Source of the DNA: Caproiciproducens sp. CPB-2
Lineage (GTDB): Bacteria > Bacillota > Clostridia > Oscillospirales > Acutalibacteraceae
Reading direction: 5' to 3'
DNA: 64,000 nucleotides
Assembly: GCF_036287215.1 (NCBI RefSeq)
Contig: NZ_CP142860.1
Coordinates: 1 to 64,000 of the forward strand
The translations under genes were made by a program, and so were the position numbers. This document shows, one piece after another, positions 49,071-57,484 of the stretch. Within the stretch, counting starts at the first letter, position 1, and every line of letters begins with the position of its first letter. Below the pieces are notes generated by a model that was not told where the DNA came from, did not search any database, and saw only the letters and a program-made list of their open reading frames with translations.

Positions 49071-50990
49071 ATGTTTGATTCCCGCAATCCGGTGTTCCGC
49101 GACCCCGTTGGGGCGGTGGCGGACGGCACGCCGGTGCATTTTAAGATTACCCTGCCGCGTGCGCTGCACTGCAGCGCTGCGCGGCTGATGATAAAGGACG
49201 GCTTTACCGGACGGGAGATTACCCGCGGCATGTTCTGGTGCGGTATGAACGGCGGCGACGGCGAGTGGTGGGAGTGCCACTTTACGCCGGAAAAACCGGG
49301 ACTTTTCTTTTACCGGTTCCAGACCGATACCGAACGCGGGATCCTGCAGATCACGCGCGGCCGCGGCGGGGAGGGCGTTTTCAGCGACGCGGCCCGCTTC
49401 TGGCAGCTGACGGTCTATGACCGGGAGTTTGCCACTCCGGACTGGCTTGCCGGCGGCATCCTGTACCAGATTTTTCCGGACCGGTTCGCCCGCTCGGCGC
49501 AGCCGAAAACCGGCGTTCCCGCCGACCGGAGGCTGCACGAAAGCTGGGAGGAACAGCCCGACTGGCGGCCCAATGAGGACGGCAGGATCACCAATACCGA
49601 CTATTTCGGCGGCGACCTGCGCGGAATCGAGGAAAAGCTCCCCTACCTTCAGTCGCTGGGCGTCACCTGCCTGTACCTGAACCCGATTTTTGAATCCCAC
49701 TCCAACCACCGGTACGACACGGCGGACTATTCCAAAATAGACCCCCTGCTGGGAAATGAGCAGGATTTTACGAGCCTGTGCGCCGCCGCCGAAAAAGCGG
49801 GCATCCGGGTGGTGCTCGACGGCGTTTTCAACCACACGGGCAGCGACAGCGTCTACTTTAACCGGCAGGACCGCTACGCCGCCCCCGGCGCGTACCATTC
49901 CAAAAATTCGCCGTACTATCCCTGGTACACCTTCCGGCACTGGCCGAAGGAATACGACTGCTGGTGGAATTTCATTACCCTGCCCAGCGTGAACGAGAGC
50001 GAGCCCTCCTACCGGGAATATGTCAACGGCGAAAACGGCATCATCCGGAAATGGCTTTCTGCGGACGCGGCGGGCTGGCGGCTGGACGTTGCCGACGAGC
50101 TGCCGGACTTCTTTCTGGACGAACTCCGCGCGGCGGCAAAGGCGCAAAAGCGCGATGCGCTGATTCTGGGCGAGGTCTGGGAGGATGCCTCCAATAAGAC
50201 GGCCTATGGACAAAGGCGCCGGTACCTCTTGGGCAAACAGCTCGACAGCGTGATGAACTACCCGTTCCGCAGCGCGATCCTGGGCTTTCTGACCGCGGCG
50301 GACGCCGGGGATATGATGGAAATCATCCTCGGTATTCTGGAAAATTACCCGCCGCAGGTCATCCGCCTGCTGATGAACCATATCGGCACGCACGACACCG
50401 AACGCGCGCTCACTGTGCTTGCGGGCGAGCCTCTGGACGGGCGCGGCCGCGAGTGGCAGAGCACCGCGCGCCTGACAAGGGAGCGCCGCCGCCGCGGCCT
50501 GCGCCTGATGCGGCTCGCTTCGCTGATGCAGTTCACCCTGCCCGGCGTACCCTGCATTTACTACGGCGACGAAGCCGGGATGGAGGGCTACCGCGACCCG
50601 TTCAACCGGGCCTGTTACCCGTGGGGGCAGGAAGAGAAGGAGCTGGTGGAGTGGTACCGTCTGCTGGGCAGGCTGCGCCGCAACTGTTCCGCGCTCAGGG
50701 AAGGAGATTTTCTTCCGTTTCTTGCCGACGGCTCCTGCATGGGGTATCTCCGCCGGGACGAAGCGGTCAGCCTGCTCTGCGTCGTCAATGCGGGGGCGGA
50801 AAGCCGCAGCGTGCGGGTTCCCGGAGAATGGCGGCAGTCCCGCGCGGTGATCGGCGTGGTGCCGGACGGGAACAATACGCTGTACCTGAATCCGGAGGAC
50901 TGCGCCGTTTTGCTGAAAAAGGAAACGGCAAAGGCGGCCGGGCCGGAGTGCGGGCAATTCCAGAAGGAATCAGTTGAATTGAAAAAATAA
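49071..50990 (+). CDS. Glycoside hydrolase family 13 (alpha-glucosidase/neopullulanase-like)
   Basis: A 639-residue alpha-glucan-acting enzyme without a signal peptide, so it works in the cytosol. An N-terminal beta domain (about 1-120) precedes the barrel with GILYQIFPDRF. The conserved GH13 regions follow: VVLDGVFNHTG, GWRLDVADEL with the nucleophile Asp near 339, LGEVWED with the acid/base Glu near 368 and HIGTHDTERA with Asp near 443. It is likely to cut branched or short glucans, supplying glgP. The start is ATG 49071 after GGGAGG. Confidence 0.9.
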   Translation: MFDSRNPVFRDPVGAVADGTPVHFKITLPRALHCSAARLMIKDGFTGREITRGMFWCGMNGGDGEWWECHFTPEKPGLFFYRFQTDTERGILQITRGRGGEGVFSDAARFWQLTVYDREFATPDWLAGGILYQIFPDRFARSAQPKTGVPADRRLHESWEEQPDWRPNEDGRITNTDYFGGDLRGIEEKLPYLQSLGVTCLYLNPIFESHSNHRYDTADYSKIDPLLGNEQDFTSLCAAAEKAGIRVVLDGVFNHTGSDSVYFNRQDRYAAPGAYHSKNSPYYPWYTFRHWPKEYDCWWNFITLPSVNESEPSYREYVNGENGIIRKWLSADAAGWRLDVADELPDFFLDELRAAAKAQKRDALILGEVWEDASNKTAYGQRRRYLLGKQLDSVMNYPFRSAILGFLTAADAGDMMEIILGILENYPPQVIRLLMNHIGTHDTERALTVLAGEPLDGRGREWQSTARLTRERRRRGLRLMRLASLMQFTLPGVPCIYYGDEAGMEGYRDPFNRACYPWGQEEKELVEWYRLLGRLRRNCSALREGDFLPFLADGSCMGYLRRDEAVSLLCVVNAGAESRSVRVPGEWRQSRAVIGVVPDGNNTLYLNPEDCAVLLKKETAKAAGPECGQFQKESVELKK

Positions 50991-50991
50991 G

Positions 50992-51020
50992 TTGCAAATC
51001 CCCGCTAAATGTGATATGAT
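50992..51020 (+). promoter_or_regulatory. Promoter of tRNA-Arg
   Basis: TTGCAA (50992-50997) and TATGAT (51015-51020) are 17 bases apart. The -35 begins two bases after the stop codon of the GH13 gene, and the tRNA begins about 31 bases past the -10. Confidence 0.7.
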
Positions 51021-51051
51021 ACTTAGGCGGCTTAAAACAAAGCCGCAAAAT

Positions 51052-51128
51052 GCGCTCGTAGCTCAGCTGGATAGAGTGCTTGACTACGAATCAAGAGGTC
51101 GCGGGTTCGAGTCCCTCCGGGCGCGCCA
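51052..51128 (+). tRNA. tRNA-Arg (anticodon ACG)
   Basis: The 77-base cloverleaf is complete. The acceptor GCGCTCG pairs with CGGGCGC, the D-arm contains AGCTCAGCTGGATAGAG, the anticodon arm TTGACTACGAATCAA reads ACG, and the T-arm is GCGGGTTCGAGTCCCTC. The genome encodes the terminal CCA. The A of ACG is normally edited to inosine, reading CGU, CGC and CGA. Confidence 0.96.
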
Positions 51129-51135
51129 ATATTAT

Positions 51136-51180
51136 AGGCCGGAACAGATGCAAAGCTGCGTCTGTTCCGGCCTGATTTTT
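51136..51180 (+). terminator. Terminator after tRNA-Arg
   Basis: AGGCCGGAACAGA (51136-51148) and TCTGTTCCGGCCT (51161-51173) form a perfect 13-base stem, followed by GATTTTTATT. Confidence 0.9.
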
Positions 51181-51259
51181 ATTATTCATAATTTAAAAAC
51201 ATGGATATTGTTAGTAAGGCAAAGGAACTGAAAAAAACATTTGTGGGGAGTAAAAAGTT

Positions 51260-52228
51260 ATGAGAATATTAATTGTTGGTCTTGGCGTCATAGGGAGCAC
51301 ATACGGATACTTATTTCAAAGCGCCGGACACCAAGTGGAGCATCTGATCCAAAATAGCAGCAGAAATGCTTCCACCACTGAATTGAGTGTCTCTCTTCTG
51401 GATGGACGAATCAATTCAAAGGGAGAAAGAAAATACGGAATATATTCTGTAAATCACGCAGCTCCAAATGAAAACTATGATTTGATTTTTGTCAGTGTGC
51501 CGGCAGGTAAGCTGTCTGGCGTTATAGCTACCCTAAAAGAGTGGAATATGCATGGGACCGTTCTGCTATCATGTGGTATATGGGAGGAGCGCTCCTGTCT
51601 TGAAAAAACAATGGACGGCTGGAAATATGTCCTTGGTTATCCGGTCGCAGGCGGAAGCATTTCAGAATCAGGACTACGCTGCTGTGTTTTTGACCATTTT
51701 ATGCTTGAATCCCGAAGTAAAACTAATATTCTAAATTATGAAAAGTTAGTTCAGCTCTTTTCAGATTGTGAGGTTAAGCCTGAAGTCCCATTTGATATGC
51801 TGGAATGGATATGGCTTCACATGGCAATCAATGCCGGGGTCATCACCACGGCCGGGAAATATGGTAATGTTCAGGAAACCTCTGCCGCGGCCGAAAAGAT
51901 TATGCGTTCATCAAAAGCTCTGTCGGAAGTAGTTTTATCCATTCGAGACACAGCAAACATTATTGCTTCCAGAGGTGTATGCCTGAAAAATTACAGAAAT
52001 GAGCTTCTACCTTATAAAATACCATCGAAGCTGGCGGGCCTCATTATGAAAAAAATGTTTGCCAGCAATCTTTTAACAAGGGAAATTATGACACTCCACA
52101 GTAATTTGGACGATTTGTTGTTTGTCTGTCAAAGTGTGTATAAATGCGGAATAAAAAACAAGGTCCAGGCACCAACTTTTTATGCAAATTACAGCGCGGT
52201 TCAAAAGCAGATTGAGCATCTGTTTTGA
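51260..52228 (+). CDS. Ketopantoate reductase-like protein, active site altered
   Basis: A 322-residue Rossmann-fold protein starting MRILIVGLGVIGSTYGYLF, with a GxGxxG nucleotide loop (about 7-12). The overall layout resembles the PanE/ApbA family. In the helical domain, WLHMAINAGVITT stands where PanE has W-x-K-x-x-x-N-x-x-x-N: the catalytic Lys is His and the second Asn is Ile. So true ketopantoate reductase activity is doubtful. The gene is clearly AT-richer than the glgP/GH13 pair and lies inside the tRNA-flanked accessory stretch. Confidence 0.65.
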   Translation: MRILIVGLGVIGSTYGYLFQSAGHQVEHLIQNSSRNASTTELSVSLLDGRINSKGERKYGIYSVNHAAPNENYDLIFVSVPAGKLSGVIATLKEWNMHGTVLLSCGIWEERSCLEKTMDGWKYVLGYPVAGGSISESGLRCCVFDHFMLESRSKTNILNYEKLVQLFSDCEVKPEVPFDMLEWIWLHMAINAGVITTAGKYGNVQETSAAAEKIMRSSKALSEVVLSIRDTANIIASRGVCLKNYRNELLPYKIPSKLAGLIMKKMFASNLLTREIMTLHSNLDDLLFVCQSVYKCGIKNKVQAPTFYANYSAVQKQIEHLF

Positions 52229-52236
52229 CCGAATGA

Positions 52237-52396
52237 CACGAGGCGAAAACCCCGGTGCAGAGGGAAAAACCCTAAGCGGCAATTCATTTTCTGCAACAGT
52301 CCCTGTATGAAAGTTTTTTCACGACGGTTTAGGCGACCGCCGCCGTAGGCGCGAAAGACGCGCCGCGTCCGGAACGCGGGTGAAGCGTTCCGCACC
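52237..52396. repeat. GC-rich repeat, copy 1 (accessory stretch)
   Basis: Starts with a 24-base block (52237-52260, CACGAGGCGAAAACCCCGG...) identical to 53129-53152. It contains about 66 bases absent from the other copy, and ends with GCGACCGCCGCCG and GCGTCCGGAACGCGGGT blocks shared with 53155-53222. It is GC-rich inside an AT-rich setting. Non-coding. Confidence 0.75.
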
Positions 52397-52413
52397 CGAG
52401 TCCCTCCGGGCGC
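52397..52413 (+). repeat. Direct copy of the tRNA-Arg 3' end
   Basis: CGAGTCCCTCCGGGCGC is identical to bases 51108-51124 in the T-arm and acceptor of tRNA-Arg. Such copies mark the far end of elements integrated into tRNA genes. No integrase gene is present between the two copies, and the CCA is missing here. A relic of an insertion is one explanation; chance in GC-rich sequence cannot be excluded. Confidence 0.5.
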
Positions 52414-52415
52414 CT

Positions 52416-52458
52416 AAAAGACATACTTTCCCGTCAGGAGGATAGTATGTCTTTTTTT
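52416..52458 (+). terminator. Terminator after the accessory repeat
   Basis: AAAAGACATAC (52416-52426) pairs with GTATGTCTTTT (52445-52455), followed by more T residues. It directly follows the tRNA-like fragment. Confidence 0.82.
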
Positions 52459-52554
52459 ATATATATAAATGTGATATTATGGATTTCAAAGATATTGCAT
52501 CATGCCGATAAACAGGCAGTTGTAGTGTAGATTATTATAGGAGGGATTAGCGTT

Positions 52555-52980
52555 ATGGATGATGAATTGAAAATAAAATTGTACTCATTTACAGTGGATT
52601 GCAAGGACCCGCATGAATTAGCAGAATTTTATGCGGCGTTGCTCAAGTGGGAGACCATGTTTATCGATGAAGATTGGGCGTGTGTATACGCTCCGGGAAC
52701 CAATCAGGGGACATATCCTGGTATAATGTTTCAACGGAATCCGGAGTATAAACCGCCTGTATGGCCGGCAGAGCCTGAAGCCCAACAGCAAATGGCACAT
52801 ATAGACTTCGCTGTTAATGATTTAGAAGAAGCAGTTCAATATGCAATCCATTGTGGAGCAACCATCGCAGATGAGCAATTTTCTGATCATTGGAGAGTTA
52901 TGCTTGATCCCGCCGGACACCCTTTTTGCTTATGTCAAATGAAATCGATTATCGAGAGTGCCCAGTTTGCGTTGTTATAG
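52555..52980 (+). CDS. VOC family protein (glyoxalase-like)
   Basis: A 141-residue protein with the vicinal oxygen chelate fold: LYSFTVDCKDPHELAEFYAALL at the start, HIDFAVNDLEEAVQYAI in the middle and MLDPAGHPFCLCQ at the end. VOC proteins bind a metal and act on or protect against small electrophiles and antibiotics. The His near 82 and the end-region residues could bind metal. The ATG follows AGGAGGGATTAGCGTT. The gene lies between the two copies of the accessory repeat. The substrate is unknown. Confidence 0.75.
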   Translation: MDDELKIKLYSFTVDCKDPHELAEFYAALLKWETMFIDEDWACVYAPGTNQGTYPGIMFQRNPEYKPPVWPAEPEAQQQMAHIDFAVNDLEEAVQYAIHCGATIADEQFSDHWRVMLDPAGHPFCLCQMKSIIESAQFALL

Positions 52981-53090
52981 AAAATCACGAAATTGAGAGG
53001 AAATTCACGATATTCCTGTAAATACGGGTTTAATTGGTAAGATGATTTACGGGATCTACAAAATCTTTTTTCCACTATTACTCCAAAAAT

Positions 53091-53122
53091 AAGGACAGGC
53101 TTTGCCCCTGTCCTTGTTTTTT
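53091..53122 (+). terminator. Terminator after the VOC gene
   Basis: AAGGACAGG (53091-53099) pairs with CCTGTCCTT (53107-53115), followed by GTTTTTTG. Located 110 bases after the VOC gene. Confidence 0.85.
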
Positions 53123-53128
53123 GTCTGC

Positions 53129-53222
53129 CACGAGGCGAAAACCCCGGTGCAGGTTTGGGCGACCGCCGCCGCAGGTGCAAAGGCCGCACTGCGTCCGGAA
53201 CGCGGGTTAAGCGTGCAGCACC
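53129..53222. repeat. GC-rich repeat, copy 2
   Basis: This copy shares the first 24 bases (53129-53152) and the GCGACCGCCGCCG to GCGGGT blocks with the repeat at 52237-52396, in the same orientation, and lacks the 66-base insert. The remaining non-coding bases of this 466-base gap hold the terminator above and the iclR promoter. Confidence 0.75.
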
Positions 53223-53338
53223 TGTATTCCGTTCCAATATAGAAATTTATGACTGTTTAAATTGCCTTTCTGCTGATACCTTGTATCACATTTTTTAAAA
53301 TTACAACTAAAAATTTCATTTCATGTAAAAATATATTA

Positions 53339-53407
53339 TTGACTTTTGCATAATCCCATGTTATTATTGACATATAATAAAACTTAGTTTTACTCAATAA
53401 AATTTAA
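53339..53407 (+). promoter_or_regulatory. Promoter and operator of iclR
   Basis: TTGACT (53339-53344) and TATTAT (53362-53367) are 17 bases apart. Downstream, 53384-53407 has TTAGTTTTACTCA followed by an imperfect inverted arm. The same left arm and spacer occur in the perfect palindrome at 54338-54360, so this is likely an autoregulatory site for the IclR protein. Confidence 0.7.
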
Positions 53408-53446
53408 ATACAATAAATTTTGATTAAGGGGACAATTTGAAATATT

Positions 53447-54250
53447 ATGTATAGGGGAAATAAACCTGAGGGAAACGGCAGATATGCAATTACCAGCGTT
53501 CAGAACGCGCTAAAGGTTTTAAAATTATTTGATGCGCAGAATGTGCAGCTTTCTTTGATTGAAATCAGCAAATTAAGTGGAATCAGTAAAAGCACTACCC
53601 TTCGCATTGTGTTTACCTTAGTGCAGGAAGGCTTTTTAAAACAAGATGAGACATCAAAAAAATATGAGCTCGGAATTGAAATTGTCAGAATGGGCTTGTC
53701 TGCTTTTGACTCTTTAGATTTAAATAGAATCGCATCTGCGAGACTGAAGAAATTAGCAGATGAAACCGGGCTGATCGTACAAATGGCGATTTTAAATAAA
53801 AATGAGCTGATCTTAACTTTGAAAATCCTGCCGAAGGTAGGATTCAGCCGGGCTTTAAGCTCTCATATCGGCGGTTCCATGCCAATATGGTGCACCGGGA
53901 TCGGCCGCTTGTTTCTTGCCAATATGAAAGAGGAAAAGGCAAGAGAAATTTTGAATTCCTGTGAGTTAAAACAGTATACGCCCAATACTATTTTAGACAG
54001 AGACGAAATCATGCGCCTGGTAAAAACAGCTGCGAAAGAGAAATCAATTATCACCAGTTCCGAACATGAAAACGGAATCATCAGTATTTGCTACCCGATT
54101 TATGACCATACAAATAAAATGATTGCCGGTTTCAGCGCTTCGGGAATTCGCGAAGTGATAGCAGATATGGATATCAATAAAATTAAAGATGCTGCGAAGA
54201 AGGCTTCGGAAGACATTTCAAATGAGCTAGGCCATAATATAGTAAGCTAA
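53447..54250 (+). CDS. IclR-family transcriptional regulator
   Basis: A 267-residue regulator with an N-terminal winged helix (about 14-75: SVQNALKVLKLFDAQ, LIEISKLSGISKSTTLRIVFTL) and the IclR effector domain with LADETGLIVQMAIL and MPIWCTGIGRLFLA. IclR proteins usually control sugar-acid or aromatic-acid catabolism and respond to a pathway intermediate. A palindrome shared by its own promoter and the dehydrogenase promoter is the likely target. Base composition is lower in GC than in most of the window. Confidence 0.9.
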   Translation: MYRGNKPEGNGRYAITSVQNALKVLKLFDAQNVQLSLIEISKLSGISKSTTLRIVFTLVQEGFLKQDETSKKYELGIEIVRMGLSAFDSLDLNRIASARLKKLADETGLIVQMAILNKNELILTLKILPKVGFSRALSSHIGGSMPIWCTGIGRLFLANMKEEKAREILNSCELKQYTPNTILDRDEIMRLVKTAAKEKSIITSSEHENGIISICYPIYDHTNKMIAGFSASGIREVIADMDINKIKDAAKKASEDISNELGHNIVS

Positions 54251-54337
54251 GGCGGAAACGGCAGACAGAAACATTGCGGAGGGCAGGAAGACAGGCCAAG
54301 TCAATTTGATTTTTATAATCTTGCAAATTAATGAACC

Positions 54338-54360
54338 TTAGTTTTACTCAGTAAAACTAA
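54338..54360 (+). promoter_or_regulatory. Palindromic IclR operator candidate
   Basis: The arm TTAGTTTTAC (54338-54347) and its exact complement (54351-54360) are separated by TCA. It lies 46 bases before the dehydrogenase start and just after a TATAAT at 54314-54319 that has no good -35 partner. Its left half is repeated before iclR. Confidence 0.7.
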
Positions 54361-54406
54361 AACAAACCTAAATTATGTAATTTTTAATGAAAGGAATTAT
54401 AGAAGA

Positions 54407-55375
54407 ATGGAAAAATTAAAGGTTGTAATAACGGATTACGCTTATCAGAATCTTGATGCGGAAAAGGAGGAGATATCGAAAGTCAATGCCGAAGTTTTCG
54501 ATTATCAGTGTAAAACGGAAGACGAAGTAATCGCGGTCGCCAAAAATTGCGACGCTTTGATCGTCCAGTTCTGCCCCATCACCAGAAAAGTCATCAATAA
54601 TTTGGAACATTGCAGGCTGATCGTGCGGTATGCTATTGGTGTTGATAATATAGATATAGATGCCGCAACGGAAAAGGGCATCTATGTTGCAAATGTACCG
54701 GATTATTCTATTGATGAGGTTTCAACCCACGCGGTGATGCTGATTTTGGCCATGAACCGCAAGCTGAACCAAACCGTTTCTATGGTGAGAGGAGGAAGAT
54801 GGAATTACTCCCTGCTGAAGCCAATGTACAGAGCAAGCAATGCCTGCCTTGGCCTCGACGGCTTTGGAGCAATTCCTAAAATGGTCGCAGGCAAGATGAA
54901 AAACTTCGGAATGAAGATCATTTCCTATGATCCGTATGTGACAAAAGAACAGATGCAGCAGTGCGGCGTCCGGAAAGTGGACTTTGAAGAGTTGGTCGAA
55001 ACCAGTGATTATCTGTCCGTCCATTGTCCTCTTACAGAGCAGACCAGAGCGACCATCAACGCGGATGTGTTCAGAAAAATGAAAAACACAGCGGCGCTTA
55101 TCAATACGGCCAGAGGCAGCATCGTGGATGAAAAGGCTTTGATCGAAGCGATTCGGAAAAAGGAGATCGGCGGGGCGGCAATCGACGTGCTGGAAACGGA
55201 ACCGATTGCCATGGACAACCCTCTGCTTCATTTTGATAACGTTATCGTCACCCCGCACATTGCGTGGTATACGGAAGAATCCATTCATGCGCTTCAACAG
55301 AAGGTGGGCGAAGAGGTGGCGCGGGTGCTTTCGGGAAATGCGCCCAAGAACCTGGTAAACAAGTCATTACGCTGA
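54407..55375 (+). CDS. D-2-hydroxyacid dehydrogenase (C-terminal-binding-protein type)
   Basis: A 322-residue NAD-dependent dehydrogenase converting a D-2-hydroxy acid to the keto acid, or the reverse. The nucleotide loop is GLDGFGAIPKMVA (about 148-160), where the third glycine of GxGxxG is Pro, unlike most members. The catalytic Arg in NTARGSIVDE (about 232), Glu in LETEP (about 261) and His in TPHIAWYTEES (about 284) are present. It is the first catabolic gene after the operator and is followed 21 bases later by the kinase. Confidence 0.88.
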   Translation: MEKLKVVITDYAYQNLDAEKEEISKVNAEVFDYQCKTEDEVIAVAKNCDALIVQFCPITRKVINNLEHCRLIVRYAIGVDNIDIDAATEKGIYVANVPDYSIDEVSTHAVMLILAMNRKLNQTVSMVRGGRWNYSLLKPMYRASNACLGLDGFGAIPKMVAGKMKNFGMKIISYDPYVTKEQMQQCGVRKVDFEELVETSDYLSVHCPLTEQTRATINADVFRKMKNTAALINTARGSIVDEKALIEAIRKKEIGGAAIDVLETEPIAMDNPLLHFDNVIVTPHIAWYTEESIHALQQKVGEEVARVLSGNAPKNLVNKSLR

Positions 55376-55396
55376 TGGAAAGGGGCTGAAAAGATC

Positions 55397-56437
55397 ATGT
55401 ATGCAGTCATTGATTGCGGCACGACCAATACAAGAGTCTACATATTAAATAACGAAAACCAGATGGTAGGTCAGGCCGCCCGTAAGGTGGGCGTTCGGGA
55501 CACCTCTATGACGGGGTCGAAGGACGCGCTGAGAAACGGCCTTCGGGAAGCTATTCTGGAGGCAATCGAAAAATCCGGAGCAAAAACAAAAGATATAAAA
55601 TACGCGATTGCTTCGGGAATGATCACGTCGGAGATCGGACTGATGGAAATCCCGCATTTGGTGGCGCCCGCGGGAATCCGGGAGCTCGCCGAAAATGTGA
55701 AAATCGTTTCCGGCAGGGAAATTATTTCTCTCGACATCCCCATCATGTTTATACGGGGAATCCGAAACAACTACGGCGACAACGCCACGCTGACGGAAAT
55801 CGACGATGTGGATTTTATGCGCGGCGAAGAGGCGCAGGTCATTGGGATCCTCGACGAATACCGGATTAAGGAACCGGTGAATATCCTGGTGCTCAGCTCC
55901 CACTCAAAGATGATTCATGTGAACGGGGACGGAAAAGTGGAAGCAAGCATGACGACTCTCAGCGGGCAGCTGTTCGAAGCGGTCATCAACCAGACCAACG
56001 TGGGGAAAAGTCTGGTTCCGTGCGACGGAGAAGAGAGCGGAGGATACACCTTTGAGGAGATCGTGACGTTTGCGGGGCGCTGCGTCCGTACGAAAGGGCT
56101 TGTCCGGTGTTTCATGATCCCCAGATTCATGCAGGTATTGCTGAAATCGGACTATATGGAAAGGCGCGGTTTTGTCGACGCTTCCATTGCGGTTGATGAT
56201 ATGAATGCCATCAGAAGCTTCGATTTGAAATATAATGGAGGTGCTTATATTCTTTTCGGGCCGGAATCCCGCTGTAAATTATACTCCTATTTGTTGAAGA
56301 AGGAATATGGGGAGAATGCGAAGATCGTTTCCGTTTTCGACAAAGAGAAGCTTGCCGAACTGACGGTTCGGGGCGGAGTCAAAATCGCAGATCTGTACAG
56401 GCAATTAAGTGAAAAGGGAGGAATCGATCATGTTTAA
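55397..56437 (+). CDS. dgoK: 2-dehydro-3-deoxygalactonokinase-like kinase (DgoK family)
   Basis: A 346-residue sugar-acid kinase of the DgoK family, expected to phosphorylate a 2-keto-3-deoxy-sugar acid. The N-terminal phosphate motif IDCGTTNTRVYIL (about 4-16), ASGMITSEIGLMEIPHL and MRGEEAQVIG match the family. The end overlaps the start of the aldolase gene by 8 bases. In galactonate use, DgoK acts before an aldolase that cuts the phosphorylated product; here a DapA-type lyase is encoded instead. The real substrate is unknown. Confidence 0.82.
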   Translation: MYAVIDCGTTNTRVYILNNENQMVGQAARKVGVRDTSMTGSKDALRNGLREAILEAIEKSGAKTKDIKYAIASGMITSEIGLMEIPHLVAPAGIRELAENVKIVSGREIISLDIPIMFIRGIRNNYGDNATLTEIDDVDFMRGEEAQVIGILDEYRIKEPVNILVLSSHSKMIHVNGDGKVEASMTTLSGQLFEAVINQTNVGKSLVPCDGEESGGYTFEEIVTFAGRCVRTKGLVRCFMIPRFMQVLLKSDYMERRGFVDASIAVDDMNAIRSFDLKYNGGAYILFGPESRCKLYSYLLKKEYGENAKIVSVFDKEKLAELTVRGGVKIADLYRQLSEKGGIDHV

Positions 56438-57323
56438 GATGAGAGGGGTAGTTCCGCCGGTAATTACGCCCTTTTTGGAAAACGGCGGGGTGGATTACGA
56501 AGGGGTAAAAACATTAGCCCATTTTCTCAAAAACAATGTGCATGGAATGTTTATAACGGGCTCTTACGGGAGCGGCGTACTGCTCACCGAAGAAGAAAGA
56601 AAGAAAATCATCGACGTTACGGTGAAAGAGGTTGATGGAAAAATTCCCGTGATCGTTCACACGGGCACGGCCGACACCGCAAGCGCGGCGCGGCTGTCCA
56701 AGTACGCGAAAGAGGCCGGCGCACAGGCGGTCGCGGCGGTGGGGCCTTATTACTACAAACATAACGACGACAGCATCTGTGCGTTTTACGACGGAATTAT
56801 GGAGGCGGTCGGACCGGATTACCCGGTATATGTTTATAACAATACCCAGTTTCAGGGCTATACGATCAGCCTGGAGTTGCTGAAGAGGCTGAAAGGCATG
56901 GGCATCCACGGCGTGAAGGACGCTACCTTCGACATTCTGGCCCACGCAAGCTATATGCGCGTTCTGAAGGACGGCAATTTCGACGTTGCGCTGGGGACGG
57001 AAGCCATGTGGCTTTCCGCCTGTGTCCTGGGCTGTGAGGCTTTCATTCCGGGAATCGGAAACGCGCTCCCCGAGATTTGCTGTAAGATGTTCGATCAGGG
57101 AATGAACAAAGAATATGACGCCCTGCGTGAAACCCAATTCGAAGTGAATCAGATTCGGGATATCATGTATCTTGCGAAATCGACTCAGCTTGCGATCTAT
57201 GCGATGCTGGAGATCCGCGGAATCCTCAAAGCGTTTCCCCGTTCTCCTTTTCTGCCGCCCACACAGCTTGAAAAGGATGAAATCAAAGCAAAGCTTCTCG
57301 CGCTTGGCGTCATAAAACTTTAG
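56430..57323 (+). CDS. DapA-family aldolase/lyase
   Basis: A 297-residue member of the dihydrodipicolinate synthase/N-acetylneuraminate lyase family. It has the Schiff-base Lys163 in GVKDAT and the catalytic Tyr136 in VYVYNN, with the GSYGSG phosphate/carboxylate loop near 45. Such enzymes can cleave 2-keto-3-deoxy-sugar acids to pyruvate and an aldehyde. The start is ATG 56430, 8 bases inside dgoK, behind GGGAGG. Neighbour genes suggest sugar-acid cleavage rather than lysine synthesis. Confidence 0.85.
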   Translation: MFKMRGVVPPVITPFLENGGVDYEGVKTLAHFLKNNVHGMFITGSYGSGVLLTEEERKKIIDVTVKEVDGKIPVIVHTGTADTASAARLSKYAKEAGAQAVAAVGPYYYKHNDDSICAFYDGIMEAVGPDYPVYVYNNTQFQGYTISLELLKRLKGMGIHGVKDATFDILAHASYMRVLKDGNFDVALGTEAMWLSACVLGCEAFIPGIGNALPEICCKMFDQGMNKEYDALRETQFEVNQIRDIMYLAKSTQLAIYAMLEIRGILKAFPRSPFLPPTQLEKDEIKAKLLALGVIKL

Positions 57324-57484
57324 TCAACTTTAGGGCTAAAACTACAAAACTGCTAAATTTCAGTATGCGAACCAATAACTTTTTGTAAAAGATTATCCTT
57401 TTCTTAGCGGTCAGCAGAATACATTTCCAAACATGTCGGAAATAAAGGAATAACACTGTTAGTAAAAGAAAGGAAGATTGAAAA

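Noticed and set aside
47694..50957. Very long open frame on the - strand, 1087 residues
   Set aside because: It is complementary to glgP and the GH13 gene, whose motifs are complete. It has no known motif or ribosome site, and arises from GC-rich codon use.
56430..57323. DapA for lysine synthesis
   Set aside because: The gene lies between a sugar-acid kinase and a transporter, away from any lysine gene, and the family is broad.
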